DNA from: Polyangium spumosum
Lineage (GTDB): Bacteria > Myxococcota_A > Polyangia > Polyangiales > Polyangiaceae
DNA length: 64,000 nucleotides
Assembly: GCF_009649845.1 (NCBI RefSeq)
Contig: NZ_WJIE01000003.1
Coordinates: forward strand, 372,001-436,000
Direction of reading: 5' to 3'
The position numbers and the translations under genes were made by a program. Below are positions 8,039-16,844 of this stretch, piece after piece. The notes under the pieces were generated by a model. It was not told the DNA's origin and ran no database searches. It worked only from the letters and a program-made list of their open reading frames with translations. How positions within the stretch are numbered: position 1 is the first letter of the stretch; every line of letters begins with the position of its first letter.

Positions 8039-11000
8039 GTGACCGCGCTGCCCGGCGAGAACCTCCTCCTCGAATTCACCCGCACCGCGCAGGCCGACGA
8101 GTCGTTTGTCTTGCCAGATGGTGAGGTCGGGTATGTCCTCCATACCGAGGGCGGCGGCGCCGAGACCGTCACCATCGACTGGACCCCGGCCCTCTTCGCC
8201 GACCTCGACGCCGTACGCCGCCCGGGCTGCGATCCTGCCATCGTCCAGCGCCTCGGCCGCGCCTTGCGCCGGTTCCTCGCGCCCGCGGGCTGGTCTCGCC
8301 ACGAGGAGGACATCACCGCTGCGTCCTCGCGCGGCTCTCCCGTGCGCATCACCTTCCGCTCGAATGCCGCCGAGCTTTATGCATTGCCCTGGGAGCTCTT
8401 GACGCTCAAATCGAGCGGCCAGCACCTCGGCGAGCTGCCCGGTGTCCTCGTCCGTTATGCCTGGCCCGAGACGGCCACGCGCCCCGAGGACCCTTCCCCG
8501 ATGCCCGAGGGCGGCCGTATCCTCTTCGGCTGGTCCGCCGCCGCCGGCGCCGTGCCCCTCGCCGAGCAATCGAGCGCCCTGCGCGCCGCCGCCGAGCGTG
8601 GCCATCATCCTTTTGATCCCGCCCGCGACCTGATTGATCACCTCTCCCTGGGCAAACTCTCCCGCGCCCTCGAAGAAGCCGCGGAGTCGGGCGCGATCGT
8701 GAACGTCCTCCACCTCCTCTGCCACGGCGCCGAGGTCGGACGGACCCACGGCCTCGCCCTCGACAGCGACGACGGCAGCGGCGAGCGCGTCCTGCTCGAC
8801 GCCGGCAAGCTCCGGCAGATCCTCGCGCCCCACGCGGGCCGGATCCGCCTCGTCGTCCTCTCGGCCTGCGACAGCGGCAATCCTGGCCAGATCGGCAATC
8901 ACCTCGGCAGCGTCGCCCAGAACCTCCACCAGGCCGGCGTCGAGGCCGTCGTCGCCTCCCGCTTCCCCCTCTCCGCCCTCGGCTCCATCACCTTCACCCG
9001 CGTTTTTTACGACAAACTGCTCGTCGAGCCCTCCTCCGTCGAGGACGCGCTGCTCGCCGCGCGACAAACCCTCCTCCGCGAAGGGGCGGGGCGGCTCGAC
9101 TGGGCCAGCCTCACCTTGCACGCCCGCCCCGAGGACGGCGACGATTCCCGCCCGATCGCCTTTCGCCCTTATCGAGGCCTGCTCGCCTTCCAGGCCGCGC
9201 ATCGCCGGTTCTTCTTTGGCCGCGAGGCCGAGGTCGAGGAGACGCTCGCCGACCTCGCCGCGCTCGCCGCCGCGGGCAAACCTCGGTTCCTCGTGGTCGC
9301 GGGCGGCTCGGGCACGGGGAAATCGTCCATGGTCCTCGCCGGCGTCGTCCCGCGCCTGCTCGAGCGCGGCGAGGCGCGCGGCGACGTGGCGGACGCCGAG
9401 GAGTTCCGGCGCGCGGTCGAGCGGCTCGCGCAGCTCCTCGGGCGAAAACGCGCCGGCACCGCCGCGCAGCAGGCGCTCTCCGTGCTCCACCGCGAGATCA
9501 CCTCGCTCGCCTCGACCACGAGTGGCGCCTGGGAGGCCATCGTCATGCGCCCCGGCGCGTCTCCGCTCGCCGCCCTGCAATCGGCGCTCGCCGCGCGCCG
9601 CGACCCGGACCTCCCGCTCCTGCTCGTCGTCGATCAATTCGAGGAGGTCTTCACCCACGTGCAGGATCCGGCCGAGCGGCAGGCGTTCGTCGCCGAGTTA
9701 TGGAAGCGCGCCTCCGGCGAGGGCAACCTCCATTGCATCACCAGCATGCGCGTCGATTTCGTGGGCGAGTGCGGCCAGCTCGTGCTCGACGAGGCCACGG
9801 GCCAGAGGCTCGATCGCGTCGCCTACGACGAGGCGCACCGCGTCTTCATCGCGCAGATGGGCCCCGCCGAGCTCCGCACCGTCATCGAGGAGCCCGCGCG
9901 CAAGGTCGGCCTCTCCCTCTCGCACGGCCTCGCGAGCCGCATCATCGCCGACGTCGGCGCCGAGCCCACGGCATTACCCCTCGTCGCCTACGTCCTCGAC
10001 CTCCTCTGGCAAAAGCGGCAAGGAAAGACCCTCGACGCGGCCCGCTACGAAGAGCTCGGCGGCGTCTTCGGCGCGCTCGAGCGAATGGCGGACGCCGTCG
10101 TCGCCGAGCTCGACGAGCCGTCCGAAAAACTCGCCCGCTGGCTCTTCTCGCGCCTCACCCATTTCGGCGAGGGCGGCGCCTCGAATACCCGGCGCCGCGT
10201 CCCCCTCGCCCGCCTCGCCCCCGCCGAACCAGAGCGCCGCGCGCGCTTCGACGCCTTGCTCGAGCGCTTCATCGCCGCGCGCCTCGTCTCGCGGCAGGAC
10301 GAGGGTGGCCGCATCGTCGTCGAGGTCGCGCACGAGGCCCTCCTCCGCCGGTGGAAGCGCCTCGCCACCTGGCTCGCCGAGGACCGCGCGCGTGTCGTCG
10401 AGATCGGCAAGCTCGAGCGCTGGGCCGCCGATTACAAGGCGCACGGCGCCCTCCTCCGCGGCGCCCAGCTCGGTTATGCCAGGCAGATCCGCGCGCAGGC
10501 CGAGGACGAGCTCGACGCCGACACGCGGGCGATGATCGAGGCGAGCGAACACGCCGAGGAGGCCGAGGCCCAGAAGGCCCGCGACAAACAGCGCGAGGAG
10601 CGGCGCAAGCTCGTCCTCGGCGCCGTCGGCGCGGCGCTCGTCGCCGTCGCCATGACCTTCCAGTCCATTCGAACGAGCCGCGCCAGGGACGCCGCGGTCG
10701 AGGCGCAAACACGGGCGCAGGAGGCCCAATCCAGGGCCGACGAGGCGCGCAAGGCCGCCGAGGAGGAGCAAGAGGCCGCCGAGAAGCAGCTCCGCATCGG
10801 CGGCGCCTTGAACCTCGTCGCGCGCCATCAGCACGCCGCGGCCGCGTCCGTCCTCTCCGAGCGGAGTGGCCCCTTCCCCGATCTTCTCACCGATCATCGC
10901 CACCTCTCCCTCACCCAGAGCCTCCTCGGCCTGCCCATTCCCAGGGTCACGCTCTCCGGCCACCGCGAGAAGTTATGGCACGCCACCTGGTCCCCGGACG

Positions 11001-13027
11001 GCGGCCGGTTCGTCACGGCCTCCGAGGACGGCGAGGCCCACGTATGGGACGGCAATGGCCGGGGCAAACCCCTCGTCCTCCGGCACGCCGAGCCCCTCTC
11101 CTCCGCGGTCTTCGACGGCGAGGGCCGCCGCGTGCTCACCGCCTCCCTCCACGGCATTGCGAGGATCTGGGACCTCTCCGGCCCGGAGCCCCGGGTCGTG
11201 GCCGAGCTCCCGAGCGAGGCGCAGAGCATCTCCGCGGCCGTCTTCTCCCCCGGAGGCGAGCGCGTGGCCACGGCGACCGACGAGGGGGCCCTCGAGATAT
11301 GGGACCTCTCCCCGGTCACCGGCCCCGTCCTGCAAAATCGTTTTACCGGGCACGAGGACGGCGTCGTCGCCCTCGATTTCGATCCCGAGGGCAAGCGCCT
11401 CGTCAGCGCCTCCTGGGACCGCACGGCGTGCCTCTGGGACGCCCGGCGAGGGACACGCGCCTGCCTCGAAGGGCATACGGGCCCGGTCTCCTCGGCCGAA
11501 TTCTCCCCGGACGGCAAGACCGTCGTCACCGCCTCGCACGACGGCACCGCGCGCCTCTGGGACGTCGCGACGCGCAGGGAGATCGCCACGCTCGAAGGCC
11601 ACATCGGCCCCGTCAATCTGGCTGTCTTCCACCCGAAGAGCAGCCGTGTCCTCGCCACGGCCGGCGACGACAACACGGTGCGTATCTGGGCGAATGACCA
11701 CGAGGACCCCGCCTCCCCCACCCAGCTCGCGGTCCTGAATGGCCACGAGGCCGACGTCACCACCGTCGCCTTCTCGCCGGACGGCCGCCGCCTCGTCACC
11801 GGCTCCTGGGACGAGACCGCGCGCATCTGGGACCTCGCGCGCCTGCCGCGGCCCGTCCTCCCGCGGATCCTCGGCCATTACGTGACGACCGCGTGGGAGA
11901 GCCCGACGCAGGACCACCTGCTCCAGAGCACACCCGAGGGCGAGCTCGCCCTCTATCGTTTGTCGACGAACGCCGAGGTCCACGACGACATCCACCCGCT
12001 CGGCGTGCTCTCCCACGGGCAAAGGCACATCCTCACGGCCGCGTGGAGCCCGGATGGAAAACACGTCCTTTCGGGCGACGAGGACGGCCACGTCGCGCTC
12101 ACGCGTATCGACGCGCGGCCGACCCTTTCGCCCGCGGCATTCGCCGTCCTCCCCTCGCGGGCCCTCCCGCGGCACCACCACGCGCCGATCGTCGGGCTCG
12201 CGTGGAATGGCGAGGGAAACCGATTCATCAGCGTCGCCTCCGAGGGCGCGCCGCTCGTATGGGACCTCGACAAAAGCGACCACGCGCCGGTCCCCCTCCG
12301 GGCCTCCGCCGAGAAATGCGAGGCTGCGGGCGCCGCCGCCTCCGACAAACTCGTCTCCGCGACCTCGGGCGGCTTCACCTCCGTCGCCTGGAGCGGCCGC
12401 CCCGGCGCGCGCCACGTCGTCCTCGGCCGCGAGGACGGCTGCGCCTGGTGGGTCGATATCGACGGCCAGGAAAAACCTCTCGTGCTCGGCCGTCACGGGG
12501 GCACCCTCACGGCCGTCGCATTCTCCCCCGACGGCGAGCGCGTCGCCACGGCCTCGCAGGACAGGACCGTGCGTGTATGGAAGCGCGACGGCGCGTTCGT
12601 CGAGCTCGCGCATCCGGCCCCGGTCCTCTCCGTCGTCTTCGACGCGCGCGGCGAGCGTGTCCTCACGCGGGCCCGGGACAACACCGTCGACCTGTGGAAG
12701 CTCGACGGCTCCGGCCAGGTATTCGCCCTCGCGAGCGCCGGGTCCACCTTCCCGATCGCCGCATTCGAGGTGAAGGGAAATGGCATCCTCACGGTGGACG
12801 CGCAGGGCTTCCTCCAGCGCTGGGACGCCGAGCCCGCGGCCATCGTCGCGAGCCTCGAGCGCGCCAACGACGACTGCGCCACCACCTCGCTCCGGCGGCG
12901 CTACCTCGCCGAGGACGAAGAGACCGCGCGAAAGGCCTGCCTCGCGTGCGTCGAGAAGCAGGGCCTCGACCCGTCGAATTGCGAGCGCGATACGAAGACC
13001 GGCGCGCCCGGGCCCTCGAAGAAGTGA
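8039..13027 (+). CDS. CHAT protease - STAND NTPase - membrane/coiled coil - double WD40 propeller protein
   Basis: Domains in order over 1662 residues. A CHAT caspase-like peptidase has His229 in HLLCHG and Cys277 in LSACDSG. A STAND-type NTPase follows, with Walker A GGSGTGKSS near 421-429 and Walker B LLLVVDQFEE near 526, and a helical winged region. There is then a hydrophobic helix near 858-876 and an Ala/Glu/Arg coiled coil to about 925. From about 967 I count fourteen WD40 repeats, enough for two seven-bladed propellers, followed by a Cys-containing tail. Known relatives use propellers to sense a ligand, NTP-driven oligomerisation to switch on, and the CHAT domain as effector. GTG start; neighbours are a spike protein and another caspase-fold protein. 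Confidence 0.92.
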   Translation: MTALPGENLLLEFTRTAQADESFVLPDGEVGYVLHTEGGGAETVTIDWTPALFADLDAVRRPGCDPAIVQRLGRALRRFLAPAGWSRHEEDITAASSRGSPVRITFRSNAAELYALPWELLTLKSSGQHLGELPGVLVRYAWPETATRPEDPSPMPEGGRILFGWSAAAGAVPLAEQSSALRAAAERGHHPFDPARDLIDHLSLGKLSRALEEAAESGAIVNVLHLLCHGAEVGRTHGLALDSDDGSGERVLLDAGKLRQILAPHAGRIRLVVLSACDSGNPGQIGNHLGSVAQNLHQAGVEAVVASRFPLSALGSITFTRVFYDKLLVEPSSVEDALLAARQTLLREGAGRLDWASLTLHARPEDGDDSRPIAFRPYRGLLAFQAAHRRFFFGREAEVEETLADLAALAAAGKPRFLVVAGGSGTGKSSMVLAGVVPRLLERGEARGDVADAEEFRRAVERLAQLLGRKRAGTAAQQALSVLHREITSLASTTSGAWEAIVMRPGASPLAALQSALAARRDPDLPLLLVVDQFEEVFTHVQDPAERQAFVAELWKRASGEGNLHCITSMRVDFVGECGQLVLDEATGQRLDRVAYDEAHRVFIAQMGPAELRTVIEEPARKVGLSLSHGLASRIIADVGAEPTALPLVAYVLDLLWQKRQGKTLDAARYEELGGVFGALERMADAVVAELDEPSEKLARWLFSRLTHFGEGGASNTRRRVPLARLAPAEPERRARFDALLERFIAARLVSRQDEGGRIVVEVAHEALLRRWKRLATWLAEDRARVVEIGKLERWAADYKAHGALLRGAQLGYARQIRAQAEDELDADTRAMIEASEHAEEAEAQKARDKQREERRKLVLGAVGAALVAVAMTFQSIRTSRARDAAVEAQTRAQEAQSRADEARKAAEEEQEAAEKQLRIGGALNLVARHQHAAAASVLSERSGPFPDLLTDHRHLSLTQSLLGLPIPRVTLSGHREKLWHATWSPDGGRFVTASEDGEAHVWDGNGRGKPLVLRHAEPLSSAVFDGEGRRVLTASLHGIARIWDLSGPEPRVVAELPSEAQSISAAVFSPGGERVATATDEGALEIWDLSPVTGPVLQNRFTGHEDGVVALDFDPEGKRLVSASWDRTACLWDARRGTRACLEGHTGPVSSAEFSPDGKTVVTASHDGTARLWDVATRREIATLEGHIGPVNLAVFHPKSSRVLATAGDDNTVRIWANDHEDPASPTQLAVLNGHEADVTTVAFSPDGRRLVTGSWDETARIWDLARLPRPVLPRILGHYVTTAWESPTQDHLLQSTPEGELALYRLSTNAEVHDDIHPLGVLSHGQRHILTAAWSPDGKHVLSGDEDGHVALTRIDARPTLSPAAFAVLPSRALPRHHHAPIVGLAWNGEGNRFISVASEGAPLVWDLDKSDHAPVPLRASAEKCEAAGAAASDKLVSATSGGFTSVAWSGRPGARHVVLGREDGCAWWVDIDGQEKPLVLGRHGGTLTAVAFSPDGERVATASQDRTVRVWKRDGAFVELAHPAPVLSVVFDARGERVLTRARDNTVDLWKLDGSGQVFALASAGSTFPIAAFEVKGNGILTVDAQGFLQRWDAEPAAIVASLERANDDCATTSLRRRYLAEDEETARKACLACVEKQGLDPSNCERDTKTGAPGPSKK

Positions 13028-13050
13028 TAACGTCGCCCCTCGAGGACGCC

Positions 13051-14730
13051 ATGCCCGCGAACGACCTCCACCTCCTGCTCAGCCACGACGACGACGGCAG
13101 CCCCGTGCTCGGCGGCGGCCTGCCCACGACCGCGGCCGCGAAGGACGTAGAGTGCCCCGAGGCGCGCCCCGGCCCGACGCACCTCTGGGACGAGGGCGAC
13201 GACCCGGACGACCTTGAAGCCCAGCGCTGGGGCCTCATTGTACCCCAGGGACAAACGGGCGACCGCCTCCTCGAAATCGTGCGCCCGCTCGTCGAGGCGC
13301 GCCGCGCGGCGCAGGGCGGCCGCGAGGTCAAGGTCTTCCGCGCCCCGCCGCGCCTCGACATGGCGGGCGCCGCGCGCTGGCGCAAGGACGTCTTCGATCG
13401 TGGCGCGGACCTCGCGGTCGACCTTCCGCGTTATCAGCTCATCCTCGGCGATCTCGACCAGGTCCCCCTCGCGATCCAGCAGGCCCAGCAATCGGACGGC
13501 TACGTCGGGCGACTCGCTTTTCCGGACGAACGCGGCTACGAGGCCTACGTCCACAAGATCCTAGCGGCCGAGCGCGCCGCGGCCCACGATTCGCCCCCGC
13601 GCGCCACGTTTTATACCGTGCACGACGGCACGGCGGCGACCTCCGCCACGTACCGGTCCCTCGTGCGTCCCGGCCTCGAGCTCGCGCGGAGCCGCGCCGC
13701 GTCCGGGGAGTTTTACGCGAGCACCATCGAGGAATGCGGGCGCGTGGACGCGCCCTCCCCCGACGAATGGCTCGAAGCCTCCTCTCGCCCCGGGCCCGGC
13801 GTGCTCTTCAGCGTCAGCCACGGCGCCGGCCCCCCGCGCGAGGGCTGGAAAAACTTCGCGGAGCAACACGCGCGCCAGGGGGCCATGCGTTTCGGCCGCG
13901 AGGGCACCTTCGCCGCGAGTGACATGGGCGAGCGCCCCTTCGTGCCCGGCGGCGTGTGGTTCATGGTCGCCTGTTATGGCGGCGGCACCCCGGACAAGAG
14001 CGCCTATCGCCACTGGCTCGAGCGATTGTACAAGCTCGGGCAATATGGCGGCGAGGCCGAGGAGGTCCTCCGCGCCCTGCCGCGCAATGCGCCCCCCTTC
14101 ATCGCCTCGTTACCTCGCGCCGCGCTGGCCAACCCGAACGGCCCCCTCGCCTTCCTCGGGCACGTCGATCTCGCCTGGACCTACAGCTTCGAGGAGCGCG
14201 ACGCGGGCACGCCGATCGCCCGCCCGGCCCGCTTCCTCTCCGTCGTGCGTTCGCTCGTGCGCGGCGACCGCGTGGGCATCTCCTTTCGCGAGCTCGTGCG
14301 ATTCTTCGAGCAGGCGAACACCGAGCTCACGAGCCTCTACGATCTCGAAGCGGGCGGGGGCCGGCGCGACGAGGCCCGGCTCGGGCACCTCTGGATGCTC
14401 CGGCAGGACCTCTCCGGTTACATCCTCCTCGGCGATCCCGCGGTGCGCCTCGGCGTGCCGAGGGCGCGAAAGGCCGCTCCGCCGGATTCCCCCGCCCCGA
14501 CGGCGGCGAGTGTGTTCGGGTTTGGCCAGGTACAAGCGCCCGCGGCGCCGATCGAGCAGGTACCGTTGCCGATCGAGCTCGAGCGCCTCGAGGAGGCCTT
14601 TGGTCACATGCTCGTGGGCGAGCGCGGGCACAAGGAGATCGCCAGGGAATACGGCATCGAGCTCGGAGAGCTGCGCAAGCTCTTCGACCGGTACAAGAAG
14701 GGCGGGCGCGGATCGCTCGGGCAAACGTGA
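13051..14730 (+). CDS. Caspase-fold (C25/CHAT-like) peptidase with C-terminal helical DNA-binding-like segment
   Basis: From ATG 13051 the protein has 559 residues. A His-Cys dyad is visible: His257 in LFSVSHGAG and Cys308 in WFMVACYGGG, both after hydrophobic strands as in caspase-fold peptidases. The later NGPLAFLGHVDLAW block resembles the region after the catalytic core in gingipain-type C25 enzymes. The last 50 residues (HKEIAREYGIELGELRKLFDR) look like a helix-turn-helix. It begins 24 bases after the CHAT-STAND gene and is probably activated by it or acts with it. The upstream in-frame extension inside the previous gene is treated as spurious. Substrate unknown. Confidence 0.72.
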   Translation: MPANDLHLLLSHDDDGSPVLGGGLPTTAAAKDVECPEARPGPTHLWDEGDDPDDLEAQRWGLIVPQGQTGDRLLEIVRPLVEARRAAQGGREVKVFRAPPRLDMAGAARWRKDVFDRGADLAVDLPRYQLILGDLDQVPLAIQQAQQSDGYVGRLAFPDERGYEAYVHKILAAERAAAHDSPPRATFYTVHDGTAATSATYRSLVRPGLELARSRAASGEFYASTIEECGRVDAPSPDEWLEASSRPGPGVLFSVSHGAGPPREGWKNFAEQHARQGAMRFGREGTFAASDMGERPFVPGGVWFMVACYGGGTPDKSAYRHWLERLYKLGQYGGEAEEVLRALPRNAPPFIASLPRAALANPNGPLAFLGHVDLAWTYSFEERDAGTPIARPARFLSVVRSLVRGDRVGISFRELVRFFEQANTELTSLYDLEAGGGRRDEARLGHLWMLRQDLSGYILLGDPAVRLGVPRARKAAPPDSPAPTAASVFGFGQVQAPAAPIEQVPLPIELERLEEAFGHMLVGERGHKEIAREYGIELGELRKLFDRYKKGGRGSLGQT

Positions 14731-14766
14731 GATGCGTCCGCTCCTTCCTGCAGCCGATGAACACGA

Positions 14767-15996
14767 TCACTTCGCGAGACACGCGTCGAGCTCGGTCTTG
14801 CAGACGATCGCCGGATCCTGGTCCGGGCCGGCTTTCTTGAGGAAACAACGCAAGGCGTCGGAGAACTCCCGCGAGACCGCGGCGTCGGAGCTCGTCACGC
14901 AGGTCGTGATCTCCTGGCCCGCGTTGAGGGCCTGCTCCACGCAGGCGAACGACTCGGCGCACGTCGCCTCGCCATTGCCGACCCACTCGGCGCCGATGAA
15001 GTTCGGCTGGTCGGGGCCGGTGGGCTCGGCGCGGCAATGCGTCGTCGCCCAATCGGCCGGGTAATACGAGCCGATGAGCATACACATCTCGTCCGTCGAG
15101 CGTGGGCCCGCGAAGACGTCCCTCGCCTCCGCGTTCGAGTAGTCACACCAGTAATCGAACCACGCGCCGGCCTCGACCTTCAGGCCCTCGCCGAGATCCT
15201 CGACGGTCACGTTCTCCCATTGGGTGCTCGTATAGAACGGATCCGCCTGCCCGACGATCGACGCGGCATACCCGACGCCGCGCGCGTGCATGTGTGATTG
15301 CACGTTCGCGATCGTGATGTCCGCGTGCACCGGGCACCGCATACGCGCGCGGCCCTCGGCCTGCGCCCCGACGTGGATGAAGGGGTTGTAGAGGAAGAGG
15401 ATGTCGCCCTCCGTCTTCACCTCGGCCTCGGGGATCGTGTAGAGGTTCACCCGGACCTCGGGCTCAATGACGTTCATCGATGCATTGATGTAATGCGCGT
15501 TCATGAGGAGCACGGCGCCCGGGCGCACCTTCATGGCCACGCCCTCGGGGAAACGCAGCATGGAGTCGCCGTCGGCGTTTTGCGAGCCGGCGACGAGCTT
15601 CTCCACCTCCCAGCCGTCGGTCGCGCCGTCGGAGCAGTCGAACACGCCGCTCGTATCGACGGCCGTCCCGTCCTCCTTCTGGGTCGGGATGTCGTCGTAG
15701 CTCGTCTGGAAGAGCAGGAAGTGGTGGCTCCCCTTCGAGTAGCGCACCTCGTCACGGTTGACGAAGAGCCCCTCCGCGGGCGCCTTCACGAACATGCAAT
15801 GCTCGCCCTCGGTGCCGGGGTCGAGCTTCGTGACCATCTTGAACTGCACGCCCTTGCCCGCTTCCGGGGGCGCGAGCAGCTCCGGCCCAGGCTGCCCGGG
15901 CTCCGCGGGCTCCGAGCCGCCACAGCCCATGAGGGCCGGCAAGGCGAGGAGGAGGGACGGGATGGCTGCCTTGAAGGAGAAGTTGCGAAGGTTCAT
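14767..15996 (-). CDS. Lipoprotein, copper type II ascorbate-dependent monooxygenase-like (PHM fold)
   Basis: The start at 15996 gives a signal peptide ending in a lipobox (LLLALPALMGC), so the 409-residue product should be a lipoprotein outside the cytoplasm. Motifs of the peptidylglycine-hydroxylating/dopamine-hydroxylase family are present: HHFL, AHYIN, HMHARG (HxH) and an MCMLIGSYYP segment that would supply the Met ligand of the second copper. A C-terminal tail of about 65 residues adds several Cys (TCAESFACVEQ, TCVTSS, LRCFLKK, VCKTELDACL). The gene converges on the caspase-fold gene with a 36-base gap. Substrate unknown; mono-oxygenation is inferred from ligands only. Confidence 0.72.
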   Translation of the reverse strand: MNLRNFSFKAAIPSLLLALPALMGCGGSEPAEPGQPGPELLAPPEAGKGVQFKMVTKLDPGTEGEHCMFVKAPAEGLFVNRDEVRYSKGSHHFLLFQTSYDDIPTQKEDGTAVDTSGVFDCSDGATDGWEVEKLVAGSQNADGDSMLRFPEGVAMKVRPGAVLLMNAHYINASMNVIEPEVRVNLYTIPEAEVKTEGDILFLYNPFIHVGAQAEGRARMRCPVHADITIANVQSHMHARGVGYAASIVGQADPFYTSTQWENVTVEDLGEGLKVEAGAWFDYWCDYSNAEARDVFAGPRSTDEMCMLIGSYYPADWATTHCRAEPTGPDQPNFIGAEWVGNGEATCAESFACVEQALNAGQEITTCVTSSDAAVSREFSDALRCFLKKAGPDQDPAIVCKTELDACLAK

Positions 15997-16052
15997 CAGC
16001 CATCTGTTCCCGGTCGCGGGAAAACGTTCATCGATCACGCAACTTCGAACGA

Positions 16053-16083
16053 TTGTCCACACCTCACTCCATGCTGCTATCCT
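16053..16083 (+). promoter_or_regulatory. Candidate promoter for phosphoesterase gene
   Basis: TTGTCC (16053-16058) and TATCCT (16078-16083) are spaced 19 bases apart, slightly long for a housekeeping promoter. The -10 ends 7 bases before ATG 16091, so transcription would start at or next to the ATG and give a leaderless message; no Shine-Dalgarno is seen. Confidence 0.3.
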
Positions 16084-16090
16084 CGCCCCC

Positions 16091-16753
16091 ATGCGGATCG
16101 TCGCCGTCGCGGACACGCACCTCTTTCACACGCAGCTCGTCGTCCCACAGGGCGACGTCTTCGTTCACGCGGGAGACCTCTGCCGGTTCGGGGATCTCGA
16201 CGAGCTCGCGGAGGCCGCCGCGTGGATCCGGAGCCTGCCCCATCGGTACAAGGTCGTGGTCGCGGGCAACCACGACTGGGCCTTCGTCCACCATCCGCGC
16301 GAGGCACGCGCGCTGCTCGGCGAGGGAGTCGTTTACCTGGAAGACTCCGGGGCCTGCATCGAGGGCGTCACCTTCTGGGGCAGCCCCTGGCAGCCGGCGT
16401 TCCACGACTGGGCATTTAATCTCCCGCGGGGCGAGGCGCTCGCGGAGAAATGGTCCGCCATCCCCGAGGGGCTCGATGTCCTCATCACGCATTCGCCCCC
16501 GTTCGGAATCGGGGATCGCTCGTGGTTCGAGGAGCGGTGTGGTTGTGCCGATCTGATGGCGCGTGTTCTTCAGGTGAAGCCCCGTCTCCACCTCTTTGGT
16601 CATATCCACGAGGATGGCGGTGTCTTTCGCCAGGAGGGCGTCACGTGTTTCGCGAACGTGACGACCTGGGAGTGCGAGCGGGCTCCGACGGTGCTCGATA
16701 TCGAGGGCGAGGTCGTCACGGAGATCGAGGTCCCGAAGGCGCGCCGGGGGTGA
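16091..16753 (+). CDS. Calcineurin-like metallophosphoesterase
   Basis: The 220-residue protein contains all five metal-site motifs in order: VADTHL (Asp, His), VHAGDLC, AGNHDW, THSPPFG and LFGHIHEDGG. This is a complete, compact class III phosphoesterase like those annotated as predicted phosphohydrolases/MPPED-type enzymes that cleave phosphodiesters or phosphomonoesters with two metals. It has no signal peptide and should be cytoplasmic. It is transcribed divergently from the copper-monooxygenase lipoprotein across 94 bases. Natural substrate unknown. Confidence 0.88.
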   Translation: MRIVAVADTHLFHTQLVVPQGDVFVHAGDLCRFGDLDELAEAAAWIRSLPHRYKVVVAGNHDWAFVHHPREARALLGEGVVYLEDSGACIEGVTFWGSPWQPAFHDWAFNLPRGEALAEKWSAIPEGLDVLITHSPPFGIGDRSWFEERCGCADLMARVLQVKPRLHLFGHIHEDGGVFRQEGVTCFANVTTWECERAPTVLDIEGEVVTEIEVPKARRG

Positions 16754-16831
16754 AGAGCTCGCCGTAGCGGGCTGCGAGCGTCAGGCGCTCGGCATCACGG
16801 ATGGATCTACCATCGACGGCCCGCGACGCGG

Positions 16832-16837
16832 TACACT
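16832..16837 (+). promoter_or_regulatory. Candidate -10 element
   Basis: TACACT ends 7 bases before ATG 16845 and no Shine-Dalgarno is visible, again suggesting a leaderless transcript. No convincing -35 hexamer is seen at the expected distance. Confidence 0.25.
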
Positions 16838-16844
16838 GTCCACG

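Noticed and set aside
11893-13050. Upstream extension of the caspase-fold gene
   Set aside because: It overlaps over 1 kb of the WD40 gene in another frame and has shadow-like Arg/Pro composition; ATG 13051 starts the plausible protein.
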